Source: Bacteroidales bacterium | GTDB lineage: Bacteria; Bacteroidota; Bacteroidia; Bacteroidales; Muribaculaceae | Assembly: GCA_015061055.1 (NCBI GenBank) | Contig: SUXH01000003.1 | Coordinates: 62,001-126,000 of the forward strand | Length of the DNA: 64,000 nt | Direction: 5' to 3' | Shown here: one piece after another, positions 47,384 to 56,559 of the stretch | Numbering within the stretch: the stretch's first letter is position 1 | Layout of the letters: the number at the start of each line of letters is the position of its first letter | Notes under the pieces: model-generated | The model's input: only the letters and a program-made list of their open reading frames with translations | The model's database searches: none | Told to the model about the DNA's origin: nothing | Made by a program: the position numbers and the translations under genes

Positions 47384-48808
47384 ATGAAACATTTAATTTT
47401 TATTGTATTTCTTATTTTTGCAGGTGCTTTTGCTGTTAATAGCACCAATAAAACAACGAAAGTAAAAACTAACGATGATGTAATTCTGCATGCCTGGAGT
47501 TGGTCGTTCAACACTATTAAGGAAAATATGAAAGATATTGCTGATGCAGGATATAAGTACGTGCAGACTTCACCGGCTCAGCAATGTGTAACAGAGACAA
47601 AAGGAGATAAAGGCGGAGGAATGCAACTTTTTGGTAAAGGTAGATGGTATTATTATTATCAACCTACGGATTGGAAAATAGGTAATTATATGTTAGGTAC
47701 GAAAGCTGATTTTAAGGCTATGTGCGATGAAGCTAACAAGTTTGGAATAAAAATCATTGTTGATGTGTTACCAAACCACACTTCGATTGATGATACACGA
47801 GTATCCGATGAATTAGATGCTGCTGTAGGTGGTCATGAGAATCTGTATCACGCTAATGGTTTCAATGAAATTCGAGATTACAACGATAGATTTCAATGCA
47901 CTACCGGTCAGATGGGTGGTCTTCCTGATGTAAATACAGAAAATCCAGATTTTCAATATTACTATATGACTTATGTGAATGATTTGCTTAATTGTGGAGC
48001 TAGAGGTTTTCGATATGATACAGCAAAACATATTGGTCTTCCAAGCGACCCTCTTGATGAAAAATCAAAAGAAAATGACTTTTGGCCAGTAGCTATGGGA
48101 CAAAAAACAGTAAAAGGTCTTACTTTATCTGTACCTCGTGATAGTTTATTTATTTATGGAGAAGTACTTCAAGATAAGAACGTAAAAGAACAAGAATATG
48201 CTGAATATTTTGATCTTACAGCAAGTTCTTATGGACACGTTCTTCGTAACATTCTTACTGCTAAAAATTTCAAAGCCGACAACGTGACTAATTGGTCTCA
48301 TTCAGTATCTCCAGACCGTCTTGTCACATGGGTGGAAAGCCACGATACATATTGCAATGCACACGAATCAGCTTCACTTACCAATGAACAAATAAGAGTT
48401 GCTTGGGTATTCCTCACTTCTCGTCAATACGGCACTCCCTTATTCTATTCTCGTCCTGATGGTAGCACACCAGATAACGTATGGGGTAATAATGTTGCAG
48501 GTGCCAAAGGTAATGATGAGTTCAAGCATCCGGAAGTTATTGCAGCAAATAAGTTCCGTCGTGCAATGAGTGGCGTAGCTGAAACACTTTATTTTAACAA
48601 TAATAATACAGTGGCGCAAGTGGCAAGAGGAGAAAAAGGTGCATCACTTGTAAATATTTCAGACACAGAACAAACCATTGAAATGCCTACAACATTGAAG
48701 AATGGAACATACTACGATCAAGTATACAATACTAAATTCACTGTAAAGAAAAACATCCTACGAGGTACACTTAAACCATTCACAAGCTACATTTTGATGA
48801 AGAAATAG
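47384..48808 (+). CDS. Exported alpha-amylase family glycosidase (GH13)
   Basis: A 474-residue protein with a signal peptide (about residues 1-19). The four GH13 regions are present: DVLPNHT, GFRYDTAKH (nucleophile Asp212), IYGEVLQ (acid/base Glu260) and VESHDTY (Asp321). It starts on HAWSWSFNTIKENMKDIADAGY, typical of alpha-amylases acting on starch-like glucans. The C-terminal beta domain is short and no starch-binding module is seen. No SusC/SusD pair is adjacent, so it is not part of a visible polysaccharide utilisation locus. It is divergent from glnN and ends at a hairpin. Confidence 0.92.
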   Translation: MKHLIFIVFLIFAGAFAVNSTNKTTKVKTNDDVILHAWSWSFNTIKENMKDIADAGYKYVQTSPAQQCVTETKGDKGGGMQLFGKGRWYYYYQPTDWKIGNYMLGTKADFKAMCDEANKFGIKIIVDVLPNHTSIDDTRVSDELDAAVGGHENLYHANGFNEIRDYNDRFQCTTGQMGGLPDVNTENPDFQYYYMTYVNDLLNCGARGFRYDTAKHIGLPSDPLDEKSKENDFWPVAMGQKTVKGLTLSVPRDSLFIYGEVLQDKNVKEQEYAEYFDLTASSYGHVLRNILTAKNFKADNVTNWSHSVSPDRLVTWVESHDTYCNAHESASLTNEQIRVAWVFLTSRQYGTPLFYSRPDGSTPDNVWGNNVAGAKGNDEFKHPEVIAANKFRRAMSGVAETLYFNNNNTVAQVARGEKGASLVNISDTEQTIEMPTTLKNGTYYDQVYNTKFTVKKNILRGTLKPFTSYILMKK

Positions 48809-48835
48809 AAATTATTTTATAAAAGCAATAAAATG

Positions 48836-48869
48836 AAAGGCAACCAATCTTAATTGATAAGTTGCCTTT
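48836..48869. terminator. Terminator between the amylase and phosphoesterase genes
   Basis: AAAGGCAAC (48836-48844) pairs with GTTGCCTTT (48861-48869), followed by ATTTTT on the plus strand and flanked by A-rich sequence on the other side. It serves the amylase and possibly the convergent phosphoesterase gene. Confidence 0.82.
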
Positions 48870-48892
48870 ATTTTTGTGTCGAACTGTTAGAA

Positions 48893-50725
48893 TTATTTCT
48901 TTGATATTTTCCAAATTGAACCTTCTACAAGCGAAGCGTATACATTGCCCTTATTATCCACTTCAAAACCATTAACCTCTGACGCACCTACTTGCTTTCT
49001 CCATAGCAGTTTTGTAGTCTTAGCATCAATAGCAACTATTATACCTCGTCTTGAACCAGCATACACAACCCCATTACTCTCCAATACGATACATGGAGCG
49101 TGATCATAACCAAGTCCCGCATCTGTAATCCAAAGTTCATTAAATTCATTTCCCTCAGTGCTTATACATACTATTTCGCCATCCATAGTCTTAGCATATA
49201 CTTTTTCACCGTCTACAGAACGTCCAAGACTTTCTCTGTATTTATGATCATTATTACGCCATATTTGTTCGCCTGTCTTCCAGTCAATAGCAGTCATATA
49301 TCTATCTGGAGCTACAACTATCACTTTACCATTTGCAATCACTGGGACACAATTACCTGGACCTAACATATTTCTCATCTTACCATTATTCCATCTCCAA
49401 TCAAGTTTACCGGTTTTCATATCAAGCTTTCTTAGATATGTATCCCATGCTCCAAATGCAATTTTATTCTTTAAATAAGCCGGAGATGCTTGACAATAGT
49501 TATCAAGATCATTAAGTTCCCACTTTAGCTCCGCTTTCTTAATATCCCATGCTTGGAATACTTTATAGCCACCTTGATATAAAGTGTTACCAACTACTAT
49601 TCCATCAGCTACATAAGGGCCATTTGCTATTTTTTCTTTCACAAATGAACCATCTTTTTTGTTTAACCAAATTAATCTCTTATCTGCTGAAGGAACGATA
49701 ATATACTTATCAGTTACAACTGGGCGTGAGAATAACCCTGCAGATGTCTTATAAAACCAATTAACTTTACCGGAACTTTTACTTACTGATTTTATATATC
49801 CCAGTGAATTACCAAAGTATAGATTATTTTTATCCACACCTACTCTTGTAAATATTGATGCATCATCACGATGTGCGAGTTCGATATTAAAATTAGCTGG
49901 TATCTCTGTATCCAAATTTTCTGGTTCCTGTAAAGCAGTCGTTGTTTTATAATCAATCTCATATTTAAATTTAAGTTCTAATGGAGCATTAAGAACCTTT
50001 TCAAATACTTTTACCGAATCGGCTGTGATATCAACAACTGAATACCCAAAGTTAGGCTCTTTGTTACCCATTTCAAGAGAACGACAATGTAACACTTCAA
50101 TGTTTTCAACTCTATAGTTCTTATATTGATGATAATGACCATTTAAGTGTCCAACGACTGGATATTTTTTCAAAATTTCAACATATTGGCGATAGCTATC
50201 AAGATCTGCATTAAGAGCGTAATGACACACTGATAGTACTTTTTTACCATTCTTCGTTCTCTCCTCCAATGTCTTGTCAAGCCACAACAAATCTTCATGT
50301 TTTACATGCCCATCTCCCATTTTCATATATGGACCACAGTTTATACCTACAATCACGAGATTTTCTGTTTCTGTAACAAAACGGTCATTTCCCCAAATAT
50401 CAAAGAAAGTTTTACAAGCACTTTGACTCCAATTATTTTCATGGTTACCTGGTACTACATATAACGGTTTCTTAATTAAATCTAAGAATGATTTCACATT
50501 TTTGAGTTGTTCGTCACTACCTTCATCTGTTAAGTCTCCGGCCAATACCACAAGTTCCGTTTCATTACTATTAATATCAGCTATAACTTCCTTCAACTTA
50601 TCTTCGCGATGATTGCCTGGAGTAATGTGAATATCTGCAATTAATGAAATTTTCTCTGCATTCATACAGAATCCAGAAATACCAAGTAATGCTGATAGCA
50701 TTACATGTTTTAATTTAATATTCAT
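48893..50725 (-). CDS. Metallophosphoesterase fused to a PQQ-like beta-propeller
   Basis: A 610-residue exported protein with a signal peptide (about residues 1-23). The calcineurin-like phosphoesterase domain (about 25-225) has Asp31-x-His33 (LIADIHI), VVLAGDLTDEG, VPGNHENNW, VCHYAL and GHLNGHYHQ, the complete metal-ligand set. Residues about 285-610 form PQQ-type beta-propeller blades, with repeated patterns such as GKLDWRWNNGKM, GEQIWRNNDHK and TKLLWRKQVG. Such a fusion suggests a periplasmic hydrolase with a binding platform; the substrate is unknown. The propeller shows no evidence of PQQ binding as such. Confidence 0.88.
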   Translation of the reverse strand: MNIKLKHVMLSALLGISGFCMNAEKISLIADIHITPGNHREDKLKEVIADINSNETELVVLAGDLTDEGSDEQLKNVKSFLDLIKKPLYVVPGNHENNWSQSACKTFFDIWGNDRFVTETENLVIVGINCGPYMKMGDGHVKHEDLLWLDKTLEERTKNGKKVLSVCHYALNADLDSYRQYVEILKKYPVVGHLNGHYHQYKNYRVENIEVLHCRSLEMGNKEPNFGYSVVDITADSVKVFEKVLNAPLELKFKYEIDYKTTTALQEPENLDTEIPANFNIELAHRDDASIFTRVGVDKNNLYFGNSLGYIKSVSKSSGKVNWFYKTSAGLFSRPVVTDKYIIVPSADKRLIWLNKKDGSFVKEKIANGPYVADGIVVGNTLYQGGYKVFQAWDIKKAELKWELNDLDNYCQASPAYLKNKIAFGAWDTYLRKLDMKTGKLDWRWNNGKMRNMLGPGNCVPVIANGKVIVVAPDRYMTAIDWKTGEQIWRNNDHKYRESLGRSVDGEKVYAKTMDGEIVCISTEGNEFNELWITDAGLGYDHAPCIVLESNGVVYAGSRRGIIVAIDAKTTKLLWRKQVGASEVNGFEVDNKGNVYASLVEGSIWKISKK

Positions 50726-50811
50726 AAGCTAAATAATTTTTAAAATTTATATTTTTACAAAAATACAACATTTCGGTCTAATCTAAGCAATTATATTCAC
50801 AAACTTTTTAT

Positions 50812-50819
50812 TAATTTTG
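50812..50819 (+). promoter_or_regulatory. -7 box adjoining the ABC-F start codon
   Basis: TAATTTTG matches TAnnTTTG and ends 4 bases before the ATG at 50824. Transcription would begin at about the start codon. A TTTG at the right distance is not seen. Confidence 0.55.
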
Positions 50820-50823
50820 CTTT

Positions 50824-52605
50824 ATGGAAAGTATTTTGCAAATAGAGAACTTAACGAAATCTTATGGAGATCGTTTACTTTTTGGTGATATAACGTTTGG
50901 TGTTAATGAAGGCGATAAGATTGGTATTATTGCAAAAAATGGAACAGGTAAATCAACACTGTTGAAAATTTTGTGTAATAAAGAGGATTATGATAGTGGT
51001 AATATCATTTATCGTCAAGATGTACGTGTGGGATTTTTAGAACAAACTCCAGAACTTAATCCCAATAAAACGGTTCTTGAGGTTTGTATGGAAAACTACA
51101 ATAGTAACGAGGATGATGTTTGGGATTATGAGAATAGGATGAAACAAACTCTATCTCAACTCAAGATTACTGATTTTAATCAAAAGATTTCAGAATTATC
51201 AGGAGGTCAATTGAAACGTGTTGCACTATCTAAAATCATTATAAAAAAATGTGACCTAATTATTTTAGATGAACCTACTAACCATTTAGATATAGATATA
51301 ATTGAATGGCTTGAAGGTTATTTATCAAGAAATAAAGTAACCCTTTTAATGGTTACACACGATAGGTATTTTTTAGATAAGGTGTGTAATAAAATCATAG
51401 AGATTGACCAACAAACAATATACACATACCAAGGTAATTATAATTACTATCTAGAAAAGAGACAAGAACGAATTGAAGCTCAAACTGCTGAAATAGAAAA
51501 AGCGCGCAATTTATATAGAACTGAACTTGAATGGATACGCCGCCAGCCACAAGCTCGTGGGACAAAAGCCAAATATCGTATTGACGCTTTTTATGAGTTA
51601 AAAGAGGTTGCTAATAAGCGTATTAATGAGAATAATGTACAATTAAATGTCAAGTCATCTTATATTGGCTCCAAAATTTTTGAAGCTATAAATGTAAAAA
51701 AGCGATTTGGCGATAAAATTATTCTTAATGAATTTAACTACAATTTTTCGAGATACGAAAAATTAGGTATTGTGGGATCTAATGGTGTTGGTAAATCTAC
51801 ATTCATTAAGTTATTATTAGGAATAACAACTCCGGATAGTGGATATTTTGACATAGGTGAAACTGTAAGTTTTGGATATTATAGCCAAGAAGGTATGCAG
51901 TTTGACGAATCTATGAAAGTTATTGATGCTGTAACTAAAATTGCAGAAATTGTAGTATTTGATGAGAAAACTAAATATACAGCGTCTCAATTTCTAAACT
52001 TATTCTTGTTCTCTCCTGCTGATCAACAAAAATTTATATATAAGCTGAGTGGTGGAGAAAAGCGCAGACTCTATCTTGCGACAATTCTTATGAAGAAGCC
52101 AAACTTCTTGATATTAGATGAGCCAACTAATGATTTGGATATTATCACACTTGAAATCCTTGAAGAATATCTAAGTAAATTTAATGGTTGTGTTATAATC
52201 ATAAGCCACGATCGTTTTTTTATGGATAAAACAGTAGATCATCTATTCATTTTTGAAGGGAATGGGATAATAAAGGATTTTCCAGGTAATTATTCAGAAT
52301 ATCGTGAATGGTATGTATTAAAAGAAAAAGAGAAAGAATCTAAGAATAAGGTCACCAAATCTATTGCTCCACAATGTAAACGTGATAATAGTAACAAAAT
52401 GACCTTTAAAGAAAAAAAAGAATTCGAAGCTCTTGAAAAAGAAATAGAGACATTAACTAACGAGAAAAACAGAATTGAAGAAATCTTTCAAACCGGTGCA
52501 TCTCCCGAAGAAATGCTTAAATTATCGTCTCGATATGCAGAAATAAAAGATTCCTTAGACGAAAAAGAGCTAAGATGGCTTGAACTAAGCGAAAAAGATA
52601 ATTAA
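50824..52605 (+). CDS. ABC-F family ATPase (translation factor type)
   Basis: A 593-residue soluble protein with two ATP-binding cassettes and no membrane helices. Walker A motifs are GTGKST (Lys43) and GVGKST (Lys324). Signatures are [12 protein letters not shown] and [12 protein letters not shown], and Walker B is [12 protein letters not shown] and [12 protein letters not shown]. The linker between cassettes is rich in Arg/Lys helices (about 225-265), and a C-terminal coiled coil (about 530-593) is present, as in Uup. Uup-like ABC-F proteins act at the ribosome. Resistance functions cannot be inferred from this. Confidence 0.92.
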   Translation: MESILQIENLTKSYGDRLLFGDITFGVNEGDKIGIIAKNGTGKSTLLKILCNKEDYDSGNIIYRQDVRVGFLEQTPELNPNKTVLEVCMENYNSNEDDVWDYENRMKQTLSQLKITDFNQKISELSGGQLKRVALSKIIIKKCDLIILDEPTNHLDIDIIEWLEGYLSRNKVTLLMVTHDRYFLDKVCNKIIEIDQQTIYTYQGNYNYYLEKRQERIEAQTAEIEKARNLYRTELEWIRRQPQARGTKAKYRIDAFYELKEVANKRINENNVQLNVKSSYIGSKIFEAINVKKRFGDKIILNEFNYNFSRYEKLGIVGSNGVGKSTFIKLLLGITTPDSGYFDIGETVSFGYYSQEGMQFDESMKVIDAVTKIAEIVVFDEKTKYTASQFLNLFLFSPADQQKFIYKLSGGEKRRLYLATILMKKPNFLILDEPTNDLDIITLEILEEYLSKFNGCVIIISHDRFFMDKTVDHLFIFEGNGIIKDFPGNYSEYREWYVLKEKEKESKNKVTKSIAPQCKRDNSNKMTFKEKKEFEALEKEIETLTNEKNRIEEIFQTGASPEEMLKLSSRYAEIKDSLDEKELRWLELSEKDN

Positions 52606-52683
52606 ATGGTCATTTTTTACTTTAAAATTGCAATTATTTTCATTTTTCTTATACAGAATTGTATCTAAATGGATTATTTTGTA

Positions 52684-52691
52684 TATATTTG
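52684..52691 (+). promoter_or_regulatory. -7 box of the sigma factor gene
   Basis: TATATTTG matches the consensus; a weak TTG at 52659-52661 lies 22 bases ahead. The leader to the ATG at 52769 would be about 70 bases. Confidence 0.5.
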
Positions 52692-52768
52692 CCGAATATT
52701 ATTCTAATAACAATTAAAATTAACTGCCTATTGACATAACATTACTCAAATTTTAAAATATTTTTATA

Positions 52769-53359
52769 ATGGAAGACTTAATCAATCTTTCGGATGAAAA
52801 ATTGGTAATGTTATATGCAGATGGTTTAAATCAAGCATTTGATATTTTAGTAGAAAAATATAAGGATAAAGTTTATTCTTATATCTTACATATTGTAAAA
52901 TGTGAAGATTTAGCGGATGATTTATTTCAAGAAACATTTGTAAAAGCTATTATGACAATCAACCAGGGACGATACACTGAAAGTGGTAAATTCTTACCTT
53001 GGATATATCGTATTGCCCATAACCTTATTATTGATACATTCCGACAAGAAAAATCAGTAAACACTGTGTCATCAGATTCAGAAGAAATAAATATTCTTAA
53101 TAGAAAAGAACTTTGTGAATCTACAATTGAAGATTCATTAATAACAGAGCAAATACATAAAGATATAAAAAATATTGTTAATGCGTTACCGCAAAGTCAA
53201 CGCGATGTTTTAACTATGCGGTATTATAAGAATATGAGTTTCAAAGAAATAGCAGACATTACAAATGTAAGTATAAATACTGCGCTAGGTAGAATGAGAT
53301 ACGCAATTATGAATATGAGACGTATTGCAGAAGAGAATAACATTATATTGACAATGTAA
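52769..53359 (+). CDS. ECF-like RNA polymerase sigma-70 factor
   Basis: A 196-residue sigma factor with region 2 (about residues 25-95: VEKYKDKVYSYILHIV, DLADDLFQETFVKAI and FLPWIYRIAHNLIIDTFRQ) and region 4 (about 135-185: LPQSQRDVLTMRYYKNMSFKEIADITNVS). Regions 1.1 and 3 are missing, as in the extracytoplasmic-function group. No FecR-like anti-sigma gene follows. Instead, a 52-residue protein is encoded 83 bases downstream before a terminator, so it might be a partner. Target genes are unknown. Confidence 0.92.
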   Translation: MEDLINLSDEKLVMLYADGLNQAFDILVEKYKDKVYSYILHIVKCEDLADDLFQETFVKAIMTINQGRYTESGKFLPWIYRIAHNLIIDTFRQEKSVNTVSSDSEEINILNRKELCESTIEDSLITEQIHKDIKNIVNALPQSQRDVLTMRYYKNMSFKEIADITNVSINTALGRMRYAIMNMRRIAEENNIILTM

Positions 53360-53442
53360 TATTTTATATAATATTTTTTTAATAATATAATATAAGGCAC
53401 ATCTTTTTCGTTACTAATAATGAAACAATAAAAGATTTGCCT

Positions 53443-53601
53443 ATGCATAAAAACTTTACTCTAACAAACAAACTTAATTCATTAAAATCAAAGACAACCG
53501 GGCCCAAAGAGTGTAGCATTAATTTCATCAAACAATTTGCTCGTGTATGCTCAGCAAAAAAAATGAATTGTCCGGAATTAAGCGTATTTATTATGAATTA
53601 G
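53443..53601 (+). CDS. Small 52-residue protein downstream of the sigma factor
   Basis: An open frame from ATG 53443 to TAG 53601 gives 52 residues starting MHKNFTLTNKLNSLKSKTTG and containing INFIKQFARVCSAKK near the middle. It is basic, has no signal peptide or membrane helix, and shows two amphipathic segments. A similar small protein with FIKQFARVY may be conserved behind Bacteroidales sigma factors; that is from memory. It lies between the sigma gene and a perfect palindromic terminator that starts 2 bases after its stop, which supports a real transcript end here. Function unknown. Confidence 0.65.
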   Translation: MHKNFTLTNKLNSLKSKTTGPKECSINFIKQFARVCSAKKMNCPELSVFIMN

Positions 53602-53602
53602 T

Positions 53603-53640
53603 AATACGAAAAAAGCTCAAATTTGAGCTTTTTTCGTATT
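53603..53640. terminator. Perfect 19-bp palindrome, bidirectional terminator
   Basis: The arms 53603-53621 and 53622-53640 are exact inverted complements with no spacer (AATACGAAAAAAGCTCAAA and its complement). It carries A- and T-runs on both sides and overlaps the TAA of the convergent permease (53639-53641). Confidence 0.9.
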
Positions 53641-54862
53641 AAAACTTAACAGATCTTGATGGATGTATTGTGGATATTATACGAGCAGGCATTAATAAAG
53701 TTAGATAGGATATAATAATTATACCGATATTTAACACAAATAGATGTATCCAATTAATATCAATAGGTACATACGACATATAGTATGCTTCAGCGTCAAG
53801 CGTAATCAAATGATACTTATTTTGTAAATATGCAATAATTAAAACTATAGTATTTCCTATTATCAATGATTTAAGAATTAACTTGTTCGTAACATATATA
53901 AAAATCCTACTGATTGAATTATTAGTTGCACCTAAAGATTTTAAAATCCCAATCATATTCACTTTTTCAAGCACTATCATTAACATACCGGCAATCAGAG
54001 TAAATGAAGTTACTATTAACATTATAATAATTATAATTATTACATTCATATCCAATAAATGCAACCACGTAAAATATGTCGAATTTAAAATCTTTGTATT
54101 TGTAACATAATAGTTATCAGTTGTGTGTAATGAGTTTACTAAATTATTCATTGAAAGTGTCGTATTATCAATCAATGACTTATCACAGCAATTTATACCT
54201 ATATAGCTACATTCATTACTAGACATACCACATACATTTCGTATTATATCTATTCCCCCAATAATATAATTATTATCAAAATCCTCTATATCAGTTTTAT
54301 AGATTCCTGAAATAATTAAATTACGAACCTTAATATTATCATTGATAAAATAAGCTCTAATCTTTTCACCTACTTTTATTTTTAACGCATCAGCAGTAGT
54401 TTTAGATATAATTATGCTATTTGATGTTGTAGTGAGGTCAGGTATTTTTCCATCAATTATGTTTGATGATAAATAGTCCCAATTATAGCTTTTGTCAACA
54501 CCTTTAAAATATCCTCCTTTAAAGTCTTTTTCAGTTTTTAATACAACAGACTTCTCTACAAATACGGAAATATCTTTAATGTTATTAGTTTCTCTTATTT
54601 TACTAATTATGGTTGAGTCTATTTTAAGAGAATAATTTAATTTAGGATTATATTCAACTGACTTAATTTTAATATGCGAGTCTAAGCTATAAAGTTTCTC
54701 CGTAATTTCATTCTTAAAACCTTCCACTATCATAACCGACAATAGCATTATTACTATTGCTAATGTCATTCCTATAATAGCAACATTGAGACTCGGCGTG
54801 TCATTAGAATTTCCGGCCCTATTCGATTTTATTCGATTAGCAATTATAAATTCAAATTTCAT
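53639..54862 (-). CDS. FtsX-like ABC transporter permease (LolC/E-like)
   Basis: A 407-residue inner-membrane protein with an N-terminal helix (VAIIGMTLAIVIMLLSVMI, about residues 27-45), a large periplasmic domain (about 50-270) and three C-terminal helices (about 277-302, 320-345 and 368-392). This is the type VII ABC topology used by LolC/E, MacB and FtsX for mechanotransmission. No ATPase gene is adjacent, so its partner is encoded elsewhere. Bacteroidetes have such permeases linked to lipoprotein export, but this is inferred. Confidence 0.85.
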   Translation of the reverse strand: MKFEFIIANRIKSNRAGNSNDTPSLNVAIIGMTLAIVIMLLSVMIVEGFKNEITEKLYSLDSHIKIKSVEYNPKLNYSLKIDSTIISKIRETNNIKDISVFVEKSVVLKTEKDFKGGYFKGVDKSYNWDYLSSNIIDGKIPDLTTTSNSIIISKTTADALKIKVGEKIRAYFINDNIKVRNLIISGIYKTDIEDFDNNYIIGGIDIIRNVCGMSSNECSYIGINCCDKSLIDNTTLSMNNLVNSLHTTDNYYVTNTKILNSTYFTWLHLLDMNVIIIIIIMLIVTSFTLIAGMLMIVLEKVNMIGILKSLGATNNSISRIFIYVTNKLILKSLIIGNTIVLIIAYLQNKYHLITLDAEAYYMSYVPIDINWIHLFVLNIGIIIISYLTLLMPARIISTIHPSRSVKF

Positions 54863-54884
54863 AGAGAAATCACTAATAAATTTA

Positions 54885-54916
54885 AAAACAGGAAGAAATA
54901 TATTTCCTCCTGTTTT
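54885..54916 (-). terminator. Terminator of ssrA
   Basis: Sequence 54885-54900 and 54901-54916 form a 16-bp inverted repeat with a single mismatch (AAAACAGGAAGAAATA against TATTTCCTCCTGTTTT) and no spacer. It begins 13 bases past the mature tmRNA 3' end on the minus strand and carries a T-run. Confidence 0.8.
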
Positions 54917-54928
54917 ATTTAATATTTG

Positions 54929-55322
54929 TGGAGCTGGAGGGGTTTGAACCCTCGTCCAAACGCGGAACCAATAAGCTTTCTACACGCTTAGTCTCTACTT
55001 GATTTTCGGAATCAGACAGGCTAAAGACAACCAATCTAAAACTTATCCTTTAAATTTAAAGTGATACCCAAGGCTTAAACCACTCGATTCCCGACTTTAT
55101 AGCACCACCATATCGAAGCGTCTCGGGAACAAACAATCGGGTGATGTCTTGTCTCCGCAACTGTTGCAGAGATTAAGCTGATCTACTATACTTCAATCAA
55201 GCAGCAAGAGCGTAGTTATTTTCGCCAGTTAAATTTTTGATGTCTGATATTATAGAGCATAGCCATCATCGCTCTGCGTGCTTACTTACCGCCTCTACAC
55301 GCTGTCAAAGCCAGTCAGCCCC
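54929..55322 (-). ncRNA. ssrA: Transfer-messenger RNA (tmRNA)
   Basis: A 394-base tmRNA. The 5' end GGGGCTG (from 55322) pairs with CAGCTCC at the 3' end (the 7-bp acceptor stem, one G-U), and the T-arm GGGTTCAAACCC lies just before it, with 3' discriminator A at 54929. CCA is not encoded and must be added. The tag reading frame (55226-55197, minus strand) codes GENNYALAA then TGA, matching the known Bacteroidales/Porphyromonas tag. tmRNA with SmpB frees stalled ribosomes and marks proteins for proteolysis. Several pseudoknot arms are visible as inverted repeats in the middle of the molecule. It is a one-piece form. Confidence 0.97.
55197..55226 (-). other. tmRNA proteolysis tag reading frame
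   Basis: Nine codons (GGC GAA AAT AAC TAC GCT CTT GCT GCT) followed by TGA encode GENNYALAA, the peptide added to stalled proteins. The ALAA end is recognised by Clp-type proteases. Confidence 0.95.
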
Positions 55323-55345
55323 GTATGGTTTCAGTATTTCATTTG

Positions 55346-55353
55346 CAAAGATA
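55346..55353 (-). promoter_or_regulatory. -7 box of ssrA
   Basis: TATCTTTG on the minus strand lies 23 bases before the mature 5' end, so the primary transcript would carry a short leader of about 18 bases, removed by RNase P. Confidence 0.65.
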
Positions 55354-55414
55354 AGAATCTTTCCTGAATTTTTTACTCTAAATCTCAAAAAGTCAGGAAA
55401 AATACATGATATCG

Positions 55415-56269
55415 TTAATTCTTCTTCAAACAAACCATAGCCCACTTGTTATCTTCCTTAACAAACAAATACTCTAATGAGTTTGCGATACCAGCTTGTT
55501 TAATCATACTAACTTCTTCAATATAAAAACCACTTAAAAGCATAATACCATCTTTCTTCAGCATTCTAGCATAATGATTAATGTCACTTAAAATAACATT
55601 CTTATTTATATTCGCTAGTACAATATCAAACTCACAATCTTCATAATTGTCTAGACAACTTGCATCACCTCTAATTATCGTTATATGCTTCTTAACATCA
55701 TTTAATTCAATGTTTTCCAATGCATTTAGAAAGGCTGCTTCATCGATTTCGACACCAACTGCATTAGCTGCCCCATGCATTACACTAATGATTGATAATA
55801 TACCTGTACCTGTACCCATATCAAGAATCTTTTGATTATCAAGATTCATTGACAATAGTTCAGTTACAATAAGATTAGTTGTGGAATGATGCCCTGTTCC
55901 GAATGCCATTTTGGGATCAATCACAACATCATACTGCATCTTAGGATAGTCGGTGTGAAAAGAGCTATGAATAACACATTTATTTGCAATTACCATTGGT
56001 TTGAAGAAATTTTTCTCCCACTGCTCATTCCAATCTTTACCTTCGATAAAATTCGATTTCCAATCAAATTTGCAAGTAAAAGGGTAAGAATCTACAACTT
56101 CAGATATCTTTTCTGAGTTATAATGTTCGTGCTTTATAAATGCAGATACACCTTTGTCGTTCTGCACAAAACTTTCAAATCCAATATCACACAATAATGC
56201 ATCTAAAATATCTAATTCAATTTCATTTAAAGGTTGTTGTTGGAAATCAACTTGTATATAATCATTCAT
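55415..56269 (-). CDS. prmA: Ribosomal protein L11 methyltransferase
   Basis: A 284-residue SAM-dependent methyltransferase that trimethylates L11. The SAM loop is LDMGTGTGILSII, preceded by the family motif DPKMAFGTGHHSTT. VLANINKNVI carries the motif IV Asn. The N-terminal 110 residues form the substrate-binding domain. The ATG is 2 bases after the stop of the preceding small gene, so it is last in a five-gene minus-strand cluster, an unusual place for a translation gene. Confidence 0.95.
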   Translation of the reverse strand: MNDYIQVDFQQQPLNEIELDILDALLCDIGFESFVQNDKGVSAFIKHEHYNSEKISEVVDSYPFTCKFDWKSNFIEGKDWNEQWEKNFFKPMVIANKCVIHSSFHTDYPKMQYDVVIDPKMAFGTGHHSTTNLIVTELLSMNLDNQKILDMGTGTGILSIISVMHGAANAVGVEIDEAAFLNALENIELNDVKKHITIIRGDASCLDNYEDCEFDIVLANINKNVILSDINHYARMLKKDGIMLLSGFYIEEVSMIKQAGIANSLEYLFVKEDNKWAMVCLKKN

Positions 56270-56271
56270 AA

Positions 56272-56559
56272 TTATTTTTTTGTTTTTCTAAAGTAGTTTA
56301 TAACGTTAACTGCCAATCTTACACCTTTCGCAAAAAGAAACATTTTTTGTATCAATGTCATTTTTGAAGTTATACCACTCAAAGCATTAGCTTTGTTATT
56401 AGATAATGCTGGTATTGTGGTGGTAAATTTGCGTTTTAAATACTCTTTTTGCATTTCAAGTCTGATAAGCGAAGATGCTCGCATAAACTTGAGTTCTTCT
56501 AATGTAACACCATTCCACGAGTTAGCACTATTTGACTCTATATTATTGTTTGTATTCAT
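56272..56559 (-). CDS. Small hypothetical basic protein
   Basis: A 95-residue protein, Asn/Ser-rich at the N-terminus and Lys-rich at the C-terminus (VINYFRKTKK). A hydrophobic amphipathic stretch at about residues 68-88 might touch the membrane, but no clear transmembrane helix is seen. It overlaps the upstream holin-like gene by 4 bases (ATGA) and is followed by prmA after 2 bases, so it is a real member of the cluster. I do not recognise the family. Confidence 0.75.
   Translation of the reverse strand: MNTNNNIESNSANSWNGVTLEELKFMRASSLIRLEMQKEYLKRKFTTTIPALSNNKANALSGITSKMTLIQKMFLFAKGVRLAVNVINYFRKTKK

Noticed and set aside
50824-52605. ABC-F gene as an antibiotic-resistance determinant
   Set aside because: The sequence resembles housekeeping Uup-like proteins with a C-terminal coiled coil; nothing indicates a resistance subfamily.
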